9,752 nucleotides of DNA, taken from assembly GCA_021805625.1 (NCBI GenBank), contig JAJZEU010000085.1:1-9752 (forward strand). The letters are read 5' to 3'. The position numbers and the translations under genes are program-made. This DNA is from Microcaldota archaeon. GTDB lineage: Archaea > Micrarchaeota > Micrarchaeia > Micrarchaeales > CABMGC01. Below, piece after piece: positions 1 through 9,486 of the stretch. The notes below the pieces were generated by a model. The model was not told the DNA's origin, ran no database searches, and was given only the letters and a program-made list of their open reading frames with translations. Positions within the stretch are counted from its first letter, which is position 1; each line of letters starts with the position of its first letter.

Positions 1-51
1 AAAGACAGTGGCAAGGAGTACACGTACTACCGCCTTGTCAAGAAGGGCTGA
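1..51 (+). CDS. rpoH: RNA polymerase subunit H (Rpo5), C-terminal end, partial
   Basis: The window opens inside a reading frame that gives KDSGKEYTYYRLVKKG and stops with TGA at 49-51. Archaeal Rpo5/RpoH, the counterpart of the eukaryotic Rpb5 C-terminal domain, usually ends in a segment like 'AGE..YYRLV', and the YYRLV here fits. RpoH is a small subunit at the jaw of the enzyme and helps hold downstream DNA. The gene normally lies directly upstream of rpoB in archaea, so position supports the call as much as the 16 residues do. It also means that the frame-2 codons overlapping it (8-67) are not part of RpoB''. The identity is inferred from a short tail and from gene order. Confidence 0.72.
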   Translation, partial: KDSGKEYTYYRLVKKG

Positions 52-58
52 GCTTTCG

Positions 59-62
59 GGTG
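59..62 (+). promoter_or_regulatory. Ribosome-binding site (GGTG) that decides the rpoB2 start
   Basis: GGTG lies five bases before the TTG at 68. The same GGTG core, five to seven bases upstream, precedes rpoB1 (1537-1540), the secreted protein gene (7329-7332) and the small gene at 9487 (9476-9479). It matches the GGTGAT end of the archaeal anti-Shine-Dalgarno complement. This favours TTG 68 over ATG 80 as the rpoB2 start. Confidence 0.5.
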
Positions 63-67
63 CTTGC

Positions 68-1537
68 TTGAATGAACTCATGGAATCTTACATATCCTCG
101 ACTTCTTTGGTGCAGCACCAGATAGACAGCTTCAACAAATTCATCTCAGTCAGCGTGCAGCAGATCATAGAGGAGCAGAAGTTCATAACCCCGAATGTCG
201 AGGGCTTCTCACTCAAGCTCGGCAAGCTGAGAATAGACAAACCGTCAATCATAGAGGCTGACAGCTCAAGGCGCTACATACTGCCAAATGAGGCACGACT
301 GCGCAACCTTACCTACGCTGCGCCGATGTTCCTTGAATTTATACCCGTCATAAAGGGCATAGAGAAGAGCGCATCATATGGCGATGTTTTCGTAGGCGAG
401 CTGCCGGTTATGCTTAGGAGCAGCCTCTGCAACATGAACGCGCTGACAAGAACGCAACTCGCCGAGAACGGCGAAGATCCAGACGACCCAGGAGGCTACT
501 TCATAATAAAGGGCACTGAAAGGGTTCTGATAAGCTTAGAGGATGTGGCGCCAAACAGGATCATAACGACTTCCGAGAAGGGAGGTGCAGAAACTGTGAG
601 CAAGGTCTTCTCCACTTCTTCAAGCTTCAGGGCAAGGTGCGTGGTAAAGAGGAGCCAGAGCGGTGCTTTCGTCGTAAGCTTCCCCACAGTCTCGAAGGAT
701 ATGGATATGATGGTGCTGCTGAGGGCGCTTGGCCTTCAGATGAAAGATGTAGTTGAAGCAGTGGAAGATGTCAGCATGGTCAAGAATGACGTCTTGCTTA
801 ACGTGGAACTGAGCGCTGCAAAGGATCTAAGTCCGAGTGAAGCGCTGCTTGAGCTTGGCAAACTCTCTGCGCCGTTCCAAGCTAAAGAGTACCAGCAGAG
901 GAGGGTTGAGACCCAGATAGACACCTACCTGCTTCCGCATATAGGAACAGGGCCGGAAGACAGAAAAGAGAAGGGAAGGTATATCATAGAGATGGCGAAG
1001 AAGGCATCGCTGGTTGCGAACAAGTATATAAAGCAGGACGACAAGGACAACTACGGCAACAAGAGGATAAAGACTGCGGGCAGACTCATGGAGGAGCTTT
1101 TTGCTTATGCCTTCAGGTTCTTCGTCAAAGATGTGAAGTACCAGATAGAAAGGACTAGCGTACGCGGCAGGAAGATGAGCGTCCAGAACATAGTCAGCTC
1201 CGATACGCTAATGGAAAAGATACTCTACGCCATGGGCACGGGCACATGGGTCGCAGGCCAGACTGGAATATCGCAGGTGCTCGAAAGGACGAACATGATA
1301 AGCACATACGCCCATTTGAGAAGGGTCAAATCCCCGCTTACGAAGAAGCATCCGCACTTCAAAGCCAGGGAGGTGCACGGCACGCAGTGGGGGAAGATAT
1401 GCCCTGTAGAATCGCCGGAGGGGGTAGAAGTAGGGCTCACGAAGTATCTGGCCATGATGTCGAGGATAACTACAGGAGCCAACGAGGAGCTGACAGAAGA
1501 GAAGCTGAAGGAAATGGGAGTAAACGCATTGAAGTAG
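68..1537 (+). CDS. rpoB2: DNA-directed RNA polymerase subunit B'' (N-terminal half of the beta-like subunit)
   Basis: B'' is the N-terminal half of the second-largest polymerase subunit; with B' it forms one wall of the DNA cleft. From TTG 68 it has 489 residues, a normal size for B''. Family motifs are clear: an N-terminal 'HQIDSFNKFI', 'GELPVML', 'DPGGYFIIKGTERVLI', 'DDKDNYGNKR', the fork region 'TNMISTYAHLRRVKSPL', and 'HGTQWGKICPVESPEG' near the end. TTG 68 is preferred because it follows a GGTG site and begins just before the conserved N-terminus; ATG 80 (485 aa) is the alternative. An open frame back to position 8 overlaps the rpoH tail and is rejected. In fork loop 2 the usual 'GGRTGVSQ' reads 'AGQTGISQ', so a conserved arginine is glutamine (residue 398). 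The gene starts 16 bases after rpoH and ends 9 bases before rpoB1. Identity is certain; the start is less so. Confidence 0.96.
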   Translation: MNELMESYISSTSLVQHQIDSFNKFISVSVQQIIEEQKFITPNVEGFSLKLGKLRIDKPSIIEADSSRRYILPNEARLRNLTYAAPMFLEFIPVIKGIEKSASYGDVFVGELPVMLRSSLCNMNALTRTQLAENGEDPDDPGGYFIIKGTERVLISLEDVAPNRIITTSEKGGAETVSKVFSTSSSFRARCVVKRSQSGAFVVSFPTVSKDMDMMVLLRALGLQMKDVVEAVEDVSMVKNDVLLNVELSAAKDLSPSEALLELGKLSAPFQAKEYQQRRVETQIDTYLLPHIGTGPEDRKEKGRYIIEMAKKASLVANKYIKQDDKDNYGNKRIKTAGRLMEELFAYAFRFFVKDVKYQIERTSVRGRKMSVQNIVSSDTLMEKILYAMGTGTWVAGQTGISQVLERTNMISTYAHLRRVKSPLTKKHPHFKAREVHGTQWGKICPVESPEGVEVGLTKYLAMMSRITTGANEELTEEKLKEMGVNALK

Positions 1538-1540
1538 GTG
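1537..1540 (+). promoter_or_regulatory. Ribosome-binding site (GGTG) overlapping the rpoB2 stop
   Basis: The sequence TAG-GTG at 1535-1540 places GGTG over the end of the rpoB2 stop codon, six bases before TTG 1547. The GTG could itself be a start codon, but its spacing and the repeated TTGC(A) context before the start favour TTG 1547. The arrangement suggests translational coupling. Confidence 0.45.
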
Positions 1541-1546
1541 TTTGCA

Positions 1547-3373
1547 TTGGCGCAGATAAATAAAAAATGTTACGTTTATCTCAATGGCAGGATCATAGGC
1601 TACGTCGCTGATGGCGAAACCTTCGTGAAGGAGATTAGGAACGGCAGAAGAACGGGAATTGTGAGTGGGGAGGTGAACATTGTCTACCTGCCGAGGCTCA
1701 ACGCTGTCCACGTCAACACAGATGCAGGCAGGGTAAGAAAGCCATATGTGGTAGTGGAGAACGGCGTTTCAAAACTCACTAGTGATATGGTTGAGAAACT
1801 GAATAACAAGGAGGTAGACTTCAACTACCTGCTCAGGCGCGGGGTCATTGAATATCTTGATGTGGAGGAGGAGGAGAATTCTGCTGTGGCGATGAGCGAG
1901 AAAGACATAACGCAGGCAACGACACACCTTGAATTTGACCTGACTTCCATATTCGGCTTCACGGTAAACACAGTGCCTTTCCCAGAATACAACAGCGCAC
2001 CGAGGATTGGAATGGGAGCGAGCTTCAGCAAGCAGAGCGAGGGGCTTTACCAGACTAACTTCAACAGAAGGTTCGACTCGAGGGGCTACATATTGTACTA
2101 TCCACAGGTACCCATAGTCAATACATCAGTGTATAGGACGTCAGGAATTGCGTCACATCCCAGCGGCCAAAACTTCATAGTTGCATTGTCAAGCTACTAC
2201 GGCTACAACATGCAAGACGCTGTGGTGCTAAACAAAGGGGCTGTGGACAGGGGCCTAGGAAGGAGCATGTTCTACAAGATATACAGCGATGAAGAGAGGA
2301 GATATCCGGGTGGGCAGCGCGACGTCTTCAAGATACCTGCTGCCACTGCAGAAGGCTACCTCGGAGAACATGCCTATGCAAAACTGAGCGAGGACGGAAT
2401 CATAGAGCCGGAGATGAGCGCCGATGAAGGGGACGTGCTTATAGGAAAGATGGCCCCGCCCAGGTTCCTCGAAGAGAGCATAGGTGCAGGAGGATTGGAG
2501 GAGAAGAGAAGGGATGATTCTACGTACCTCAAACCGGGAGAAAGCGGGATCATTGATGAAGTCGTGCTCACAGAATCGCCTAGCGCTACGAAGATAGTAA
2601 AGGTCAGGGTAAGGAGCCTTAGGGTACCTGAGAACGGCGACAAGTTTGCGAGCAGGCACGGGCAGAAGGGAGTCGTAGCATTGGTAGTGCCACAGGAGGA
2701 CATGCCTTTCAGCGAGAACGGCATAGTCCCTGATCTCATACTCAACCCGCACAGCATACCGTCAAGGCTTACATTCGGCCACCTGCTTGAGGAGCTGGCA
2801 GGCAAGGCGGGAGCACTGTCTGGAAAGATGGCTGACGGCACTGCCTTTACAGGCAAGAGCGATGAGAGGATTTCTGAATACGGAAAGCTCCTGAAGGAGC
2901 ACGGCTTCGGCGAATTCGGCACAGAGCAGATGTATGATGGTATAACTGGGGAACCGTTCCATGCCAACATCTTCGTCGGTGTGGCATACTACAACAGATT
3001 GTACCACATGGTCAGCAACAAGCTGCAGGTCAGGGCAAGAGGCCCTGTGCAGATACTTACCCACCAGCCCACCGAAGGCAAGTCTAGGCAGGGAGGCCTC
3101 AGGTTCGGGGAGATGGAACGTGACGTGCTTGTAGGATATGGGGCAAGCCTGCTGCTGAAGGAGAGGCTGCTGGAGCAGAGCGACATGGCCCCGGTGCTCG
3201 TCTGCAATAAGTGCGGCAACATCGGCTATCACGATTATATAAAGAGGGTGGATGTCTGCCCCATTTGCGGCGGCTCGGACCTGCAGGAGGTGAAAATGAG
3301 TTATGCCTTCAAGCTCCTGATTGACGAGATAAAGAGCATACATATCTTCCCAAGGATAAGACTCAAGTCGTAG
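1547..3373 (+). CDS. rpoB1: DNA-directed RNA polymerase subunit B' (C-terminal half of the beta-like subunit)
   Basis: B' supplies the hybrid-binding and wall/anchor part of the beta-like subunit, including residues near the second catalytic metal. From TTG 1547 it is 608 residues, a usual size; GTG 1538 would add three. It opens with 'YVYLNGRIIGYV', as family members do. 'GDKFASRHGQKG' carries the two conserved lysines (366, 374) that contact the RNA end. 'NPHSIPSRLTFGHLLE' follows, and the C-terminus has a zinc site (C553, C556, C571, C574). The odd residue is in 'GYNMQDAVVLN': the near-universal Glu-Asp pair (Rpb2 E836-D837 in yeast) reads Gln223-Asp224, with a CAA codon at 2213-2215. The stop codon overlaps a GTG just before rpoA1. 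Subunit identity is certain. The effect of the Glu-to-Gln change is inference. Confidence 0.97.
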   Translation: MAQINKKCYVYLNGRIIGYVADGETFVKEIRNGRRTGIVSGEVNIVYLPRLNAVHVNTDAGRVRKPYVVVENGVSKLTSDMVEKLNNKEVDFNYLLRRGVIEYLDVEEEENSAVAMSEKDITQATTHLEFDLTSIFGFTVNTVPFPEYNSAPRIGMGASFSKQSEGLYQTNFNRRFDSRGYILYYPQVPIVNTSVYRTSGIASHPSGQNFIVALSSYYGYNMQDAVVLNKGAVDRGLGRSMFYKIYSDEERRYPGGQRDVFKIPAATAEGYLGEHAYAKLSEDGIIEPEMSADEGDVLIGKMAPPRFLEESIGAGGLEEKRRDDSTYLKPGESGIIDEVVLTESPSATKIVKVRVRSLRVPENGDKFASRHGQKGVVALVVPQEDMPFSENGIVPDLILNPHSIPSRLTFGHLLEELAGKAGALSGKMADGTAFTGKSDERISEYGKLLKEHGFGEFGTEQMYDGITGEPFHANIFVGVAYYNRLYHMVSNKLQVRARGPVQILTHQPTEGKSRQGGLRFGEMERDVLVGYGASLLLKERLLEQSDMAPVLVCNKCGNIGYHDYIKRVDVCPICGGSDLQEVKMSYAFKLLIDEIKSIHIFPRIRLKS

Positions 3374-3381
3374 TGTTTTGC

Positions 3382-6964
<3,583 letters not shown>

Positions 6965-6972
6965 TGGGTAAC

Positions 6973-6980
6973 CTATAAAT
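6973..6980 (+). promoter_or_regulatory. TATA-box promoter of the Sm-like gene
   Basis: CTATAAAT lies just after the rpoA2 stop, and its centre is about 33 bases before ATG 7010. With the usual archaeal TATA-to-start distance of about 25 bases, transcription would begin near 7002, leaving a leader of only a few bases. The Sm-like gene therefore probably has its own nearly leaderless transcript. Confidence 0.6.
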
Positions 6981-7009
6981 AATGAGCTTACACTATATCA
7001 GTTGATTGC

Positions 7010-7231
7010 ATGCAGGAGAGACCATTTGACTTGCTTAACAAGGCAATAGGGCAGAATGTGCTGATAAGGCTGAAGAACGGCTTGGAGATAAGGGGCAAGG
7101 TTACGTCGTTCGATGTGCACATGAACATAGTCATGGACAACGCCGAGGAGCTCGACGGCGGCAACCTGAAAGCCAAGCTTGGCACGATACTGCTCAGGGG
7201 AGGCAACATCTTATTCATATCGCCCGTATAG
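7010..7231 (+). CDS. Sm-like archaeal protein (SmAP/LSm), RNA-binding
   Basis: This 73-residue protein is a complete Sm fold and little else. The Sm1 motif spans about residues 8-48: 'VLIRLKNGLEIRGKV' followed by 'DVHMNIVM', with Asp35, His37 and Asn39 in the family's uridine-binding loop. The Sm2 motif is 'GTILLRGGNILFISP', with Arg63-Gly64. Archaeal Sm proteins form six- or seven-membered rings that bind U-rich RNA and act in RNA metabolism. The size is typical of SmAP1. ATG 7010 follows TTGC, as several other starts here do, and a TATA box lies upstream. The gene is 45 bases after rpoA2, in a place where other archaea often carry L30e or nusA. Family assignment is very secure; the RNA partners are unknown. 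Confidence 0.95.
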   Translation: MQERPFDLLNKAIGQNVLIRLKNGLEIRGKVTSFDVHMNIVMDNAEELDGGNLKAKLGTILLRGGNILFISPV

Positions 7232-7245
7232 GATTATGTTGCCCT

Positions 7246-7259
7246 TCTTGTCCTTTTTT
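7246..7259 (+). terminator. Probable T-rich terminator after the Sm-like gene
   Basis: A pyrimidine tract that ends in six T residues (7254-7259) lies 15-28 bases after the Sm-like stop codon. Archaeal RNA polymerase commonly terminates at such T runs without a hairpin. No strong stem is visible upstream. Confidence 0.5.
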
Positions 7260-7297
7260 ATAACCTTGTAATAAAATATCCGCTTTTCCCGCATTGT

Positions 7298-7306
7298 AAT
7301 AAATAG
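7298..7306 (+). promoter_or_regulatory. Candidate TATA box of the secreted protein gene
   Basis: AATAAATAG is centred about 36 bases before ATG 7338, which would place the transcript start near 7327, just before the GGTG ribosome-binding site (7329-7332). A second AT-rich stretch at 7270-7279 is an alternative. Confidence 0.4.
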
Positions 7307-7337
7307 CTACCAGGCAGATTTTGGCATAGGTGTAGCG

Positions 7338-7949
7338 ATGCGGGAATGGATTTTTATTGTGGGGGTATTTGCAATAGTGAGCTTTGTTGGCGCAGCTGGG
7401 GCACAAGGAGGAATTGGCACGTCCTCAATTCTCTTTTCCAGCTCCCATGTTTCTGTCAGCCAAGGCTCAGCAGCAAGCGTGAATTATACCGTCAAGCTTG
7501 CGAGCGGCTCGGCATGGGGGACTACCCTGGGTGTGGTCAATCAGGGTGCGCTCAGCGGGGAGGGCATAAGCGTTTCACTTAGCGATACATATGGCGACCC
7601 AACATACTCCGGCACCATGAATATACATGTGGGGAGCGCTGTTCCTGCAGGCTCATACAACATATCGCTGGTTGCGACTGGCGATGATCCATCACCGCAA
7701 GCAGACTTAGCGCTTAATGTACTGCAGAGCCCGGTAAGCACCATAAGCAACCAAAGCACAGCTGCACCCTCCACAACGGCGCCTTCTACGACGGTTCTTT
7801 CTACAACAGCACCTTCCACGAGTACTATACCTGCTACAACAGCACCGCATACGCAAAATGCAACGCAGTTCCTATACATTGGGATAGTTGCTGTGGTTGT
7901 GATTATTGTAGCAATTGCTGCATACTTACTTTTCAGGAAGAGGGCATAA
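7338..7949 (+). CDS. Predicted secreted, C-terminally membrane-anchored surface protein of unknown function
   Basis: I do not recognise a family for this 203-residue protein, but its layout is clear. Residues 1-22 are a signal peptide (Arg2, then a hydrophobic core and 'GAAGA'). Residues about 28-130 are rich in Ser, Gly, Val and alternating hydrophobics, and read like one beta-sandwich (Ig-like) domain; the phrase 'AGSYNISLVATGDD' is typical of such folds. Residues 142-171 are a Thr/Ser/Pro/Ala linker with repeated 'TTAPST'. Residues about 178-198 form a transmembrane helix, followed by Arg-Lys-Arg. N-glycosylation sequons occur at Asn49, 108, 138 and 174. The protein would sit outside the cell on a stalk, held by its C-terminal helix. 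ATG 7338 is preceded by GGTG at five bases. A pilin or S-layer role is possible but unsupported. Confidence 0.85.
   Translation: MREWIFIVGVFAIVSFVGAAGAQGGIGTSSILFSSSHVSVSQGSAASVNYTVKLASGSAWGTTLGVVNQGALSGEGISVSLSDTYGDPTYSGTMNIHVGSAVPAGSYNISLVATGDDPSPQADLALNVLQSPVSTISNQSTAAPSTTAPSTTVLSTTAPSTSTIPATTAPHTQNATQFLYIGIVAVVVIIVAIAAYLLFRKRA
7761..7850 (+). repeat. Degenerate tandem repeat encoding a Thr/Pro/Ser stalk
   Basis: Imperfect repeats of a 15-18 base unit of the type CCTTCTACAACAGCA encode residues 142-171 (TTAPST-like). The unit is read in frame and resembles mucin-like stalks of archaeal surface proteins. Copy number may vary between strains. Confidence 0.6.
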
Positions 7950-7993
7950 TGACAAGCTGCATTGCAGGCCTTTCGCGGCAAAGCAGAGGGAGC

Positions 7994-7998
7994 ATTTT
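7994..7998 (+). terminator. Possible T-run terminator after the secreted protein gene
   Basis: TTTTT lies about 45 bases after the stop codon of the secreted protein gene, and a second run of four T lies at 8008-8011. These are short and the call is weak. I see no other function in the 7950-8058 stretch. Confidence 0.25.
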
Positions 7999-8058
7999 TG
8001 TGGCCTATTTTCTGGGATTCAGAAAGTGATTGTAGACTGGTTACATGCGGTGTCACTG

Positions 8059-8067
8059 ATATATAGT
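8059..8067 (+). promoter_or_regulatory. Candidate TATA box of the tRNA-Ala gene
   Basis: ATATATAGT is centred about 40 bases before the first tRNA base. Initiation about 25 bases downstream would give a 5' leader of roughly 15 bases for RNase P to remove. A small inverted repeat (CTGCA at 8085-8089, TGCAG at 8093-8097) lies at the predicted start. Confidence 0.45.
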
Positions 8068-8102
8068 TTTCTGTGGCATTATTTCTGCAGATTGCAGTAA
8101 CC

Positions 8103-8177
8103 GGGCTCCTGGCGCAACGGTAGCGCGCCTGCATGGCATGCAGGAGGTTGCGGGTTCGAATCCCGCGGAGTCCACCA
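8103..8177 (+). tRNA. tRNA-Ala (anticodon GGC), CCA encoded
   Basis: The full cloverleaf can be folded by eye. The acceptor stem pairs GGGCTCC (8103-8109) with GGAGTCC (8167-8173), and the third pair is G3:U70, the alanine identity element. The D stem is GCGC with GCGC around the loop AACGGTA. The anticodon stem is CCTGC/GCAGG around ATGGCAT, giving anticodon GGC, which reads GCC and GCU codons. The variable loop is AGGTT. The T stem is GCGGG/CCCGC around TTCGAAT. The discriminator is A (8174), followed by an encoded CCA (8175-8177). There is no intron. The 3' end of this gene doubles as a likely integration site, because its last bases recur downstream. Confidence 0.96.
8164..8175 (+). repeat. 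Left copy of a 12-base direct repeat in the tRNA-Ala 3' end (putative att)
   Basis: CGCGGAGTCCAC, covering the end of the T stem, the acceptor 3' strand, the discriminator and the first C of CCA, is repeated exactly at 9586-9597. The 3' ends of tRNA genes are the standard targets of archaeal integrases. The repeat is short for an attachment core, so the assignment is tentative. Confidence 0.5.
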
Positions 8178-8229
8178 AGAATTTACGACGGCGGATCGAC
8201 GGAAAAATAGTCATATGGCTACAACAAAC

Positions 8230-8283
8230 CTTTATTAATCTTTAGATATGATACTTATCTAGTAATGGGGCTTACTAAGTAAG
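8230..8283 (+). promoter_or_regulatory. Promoter region of the ATPase gene with two small inverted repeats
   Basis: An AT-rich TTTATTAAT (8231-8239) could be the TATA box, giving a start near 8261. Two short inverted repeats lie between it and the start codon: AGATA (8244-8248) with TATCT (8256-8260), and CTTAC (8271-8275) with GTAAG (8279-8283). They overlap the predicted transcript start and leader, where a repressor would act. The short arms make chance plausible. Confidence 0.35.
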
Positions 8284-8290
8284 TGGTATT

Positions 8291-9313
8291 ATGAAATTAT
8301 TTGATACACAGCCGAAATCGGATCCCCGTTATCTTTATGGCAGGGAGAAGGAACTCGAAACACTTGTACAATATCTCAAGCAGAAGGACTGGGTCATCCT
8401 CCTTGGTCCAAGAAGGGTAGGAAAGACTTCGTTAGCGAGATGTGCAATCACAAAACTAGGATACAAAAATATAGTGATAGATGCTAGGGAGAACAGTAAC
8501 TTTATGCAATCGCTAATGTCATCTCTTAAAGAATCGAGAGCCAGTTTAGGCCTTAGAGCGGAAATCAAAATACCGCACGTGTCTTTGAATTTGGGTGTAA
8601 GCTATAACAAGGTCTTCCTAAAGGAGGGTCTGAATGCTGTCTTAGGCAAAACCAAACGGCTATTCATATTGGTGGACGAGGCGCAGTGGCTCAGCAATCC
8701 TCGTGGTGTCACCATGATACTTGCGCACATATACGATTATTATTATGATAAGGTTACATTCGTGATAACCGGCTCCACAATAGGCGTAATGAAGTCCATA
8801 ATAGAGCCCGGAGCGAAGAGCCCCCTATATGGAAGGGCGATAACAAAAATGGATGTAAAGAGATGGGGAACCACGGTGAGTCTCGGTTTCCTAAAAGCAG
8901 GTACAAAGGAAGTAGGTCTAGAGATGGATACCAAGACCGGAATACTTGTTGAAGAAAACCTTGACGGTCTTCCTGGTTGGCTTACACTTTTTGGCTATAA
9001 TTATACACATCTTAAGAATCCAAATCCAGCTCTAAAAGAGACGATAAAAGAGGCCAAAAAGATAGTCGCCCAAGAGCTAGAGAGCATAGGAAAATTGGGC
9101 ATAGGGTCAGAAAGACTTATCGTGGTGGTAAAGGCCCTTGCACAAGGGCATACACGATTCGCAGATTTAATAGAGGAAACAGGATTCAATAACACAAGCC
9201 TTTCCAAATACATGAGCACTTTGAATAAGCTTGGGTATGTAGACAAGGATAATAAGGGTAATTATGCCATATCCGATCCCATACTAGAGCAGCTTATTAA
9301 GGAAAAATTATAA
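8291..9313 (+). CDS. Archaeal-type AAA ATPase with C-terminal winged helix (ATPase_2 / PF01637-like)
   Basis: This 340-residue protein belongs by eye to the STAND/AAA-like archaeal ATPases (PF01637). 'YGREKELETL' (16-25) opens the domain. Walker A is GPRRVGKTS (39-47), Walker B is LFILVDEAQ (124-132), a sensor-like 'FVITGS' ends at residue 162, and 'SPLYGR' (177-182) is the usual arginine-bearing motif. Residues about 275-340 form a winged helix ('FNNTSLSKYMSTLNKLGYV') and close with the family phrase 'YAISDPILEQLI'. Such proteins are abundant in archaeal accessory DNA; most have no known function, and roles in regulation, toxin-like defence or element maintenance have been suggested. Codons are visibly more AT-rich at third positions (TTA, AAA, ATA) than in the polymerase genes, which suggests acquisition. 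ATG 8291 is preceded by a weak GTGGT. No gene lies within 170 bases downstream. The family is secure and the function is not. Confidence 0.9.
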   Translation: MKLFDTQPKSDPRYLYGREKELETLVQYLKQKDWVILLGPRRVGKTSLARCAITKLGYKNIVIDARENSNFMQSLMSSLKESRASLGLRAEIKIPHVSLNLGVSYNKVFLKEGLNAVLGKTKRLFILVDEAQWLSNPRGVTMILAHIYDYYYDKVTFVITGSTIGVMKSIIEPGAKSPLYGRAITKMDVKRWGTTVSLGFLKAGTKEVGLEMDTKTGILVEENLDGLPGWLTLFGYNYTHLKNPNPALKETIKEAKKIVAQELESIGKLGIGSERLIVVVKALAQGHTRFADLIEETGFNNTSLSKYMSTLNKLGYVDKDNKGNYAISDPILEQLIKEKL

Positions 9314-9360
9314 TCCCAGTGATTAATACTATACATCCATCGAACCTTTGGTCGACTGGA

Positions 9361-9372
9361 CGCAGAGTCCAC
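9361..9372 (+). repeat. Imperfect (11/12) internal copy of the tRNA-Ala 3'-end repeat, within a hairpin
   Basis: CGCAGAGTCCAC matches the tRNA-end repeat at 11 of 12 positions, and a TCGA like that of the T loop lies just upstream (9352-9355). The same bases form a small perfect hairpin, TGGAC-GCAGA-GTCCA (9357-9371). It may be an old attachment site or a chance match. The rest of 9314-9446 shows no gene or other feature. Confidence 0.3.
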
Positions 9373-9446
9373 TACTTCCATCGTACCCATAGTGCGACTT
9401 ACAAACACAGGCATTTACTTACCTTAACGCGCAACAGAAACGCCTT

Positions 9447-9458
9447 CATATATAATAT
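9447..9458 (+). promoter_or_regulatory. TATA box of the small RHH-like gene
   Basis: ATATATAATATG-type sequence is centred about 34 bases before ATG 9487, predicting a start near 9478 and a very short leader that would begin at the ribosome-binding site AGGTGAT (9475-9481). A second TATA-like GCTATATAC at 9459-9467 is an alternative. Confidence 0.45.
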
Positions 9459-9486
9459 GCTATATACAAACTATAGGTGATATATA

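Noticed and set aside
8..67. N-terminal extension of RpoB'' from an in-frame start at position 8
   Set aside because: It overlaps the rpoH tail in another frame, has no family similarity, and the conserved B'' N-terminus begins only after residue 24 of that frame.
1208..1711. Long open frames on the minus strand across the polymerase genes
   Set aside because: They overlap securely identified genes, have no recognisable motifs, and reflect the codon bias of the + strand genes.
7761..7850. CRISPR-like array
   Set aside because: The repeats are short, contiguous and coding, with no unique spacers between them.
7915..8100. 61-codon + strand frame between the secreted protein gene and the tRNA
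   Set aside because: It starts inside the secreted protein gene, has no ribosome-binding site, is low in complexity and runs into the tRNA promoter region.
7541..8134. 197-codon minus-strand frame over the secreted protein gene
   Set aside because: It overlaps the well-supported + strand gene and the tRNA; its regular composition mirrors the TTAPST repeat.
8186..8202. CGACGG direct repeat pair after the tRNA
   Set aside because: Only six bases long, two copies, no further structure; probably chance.
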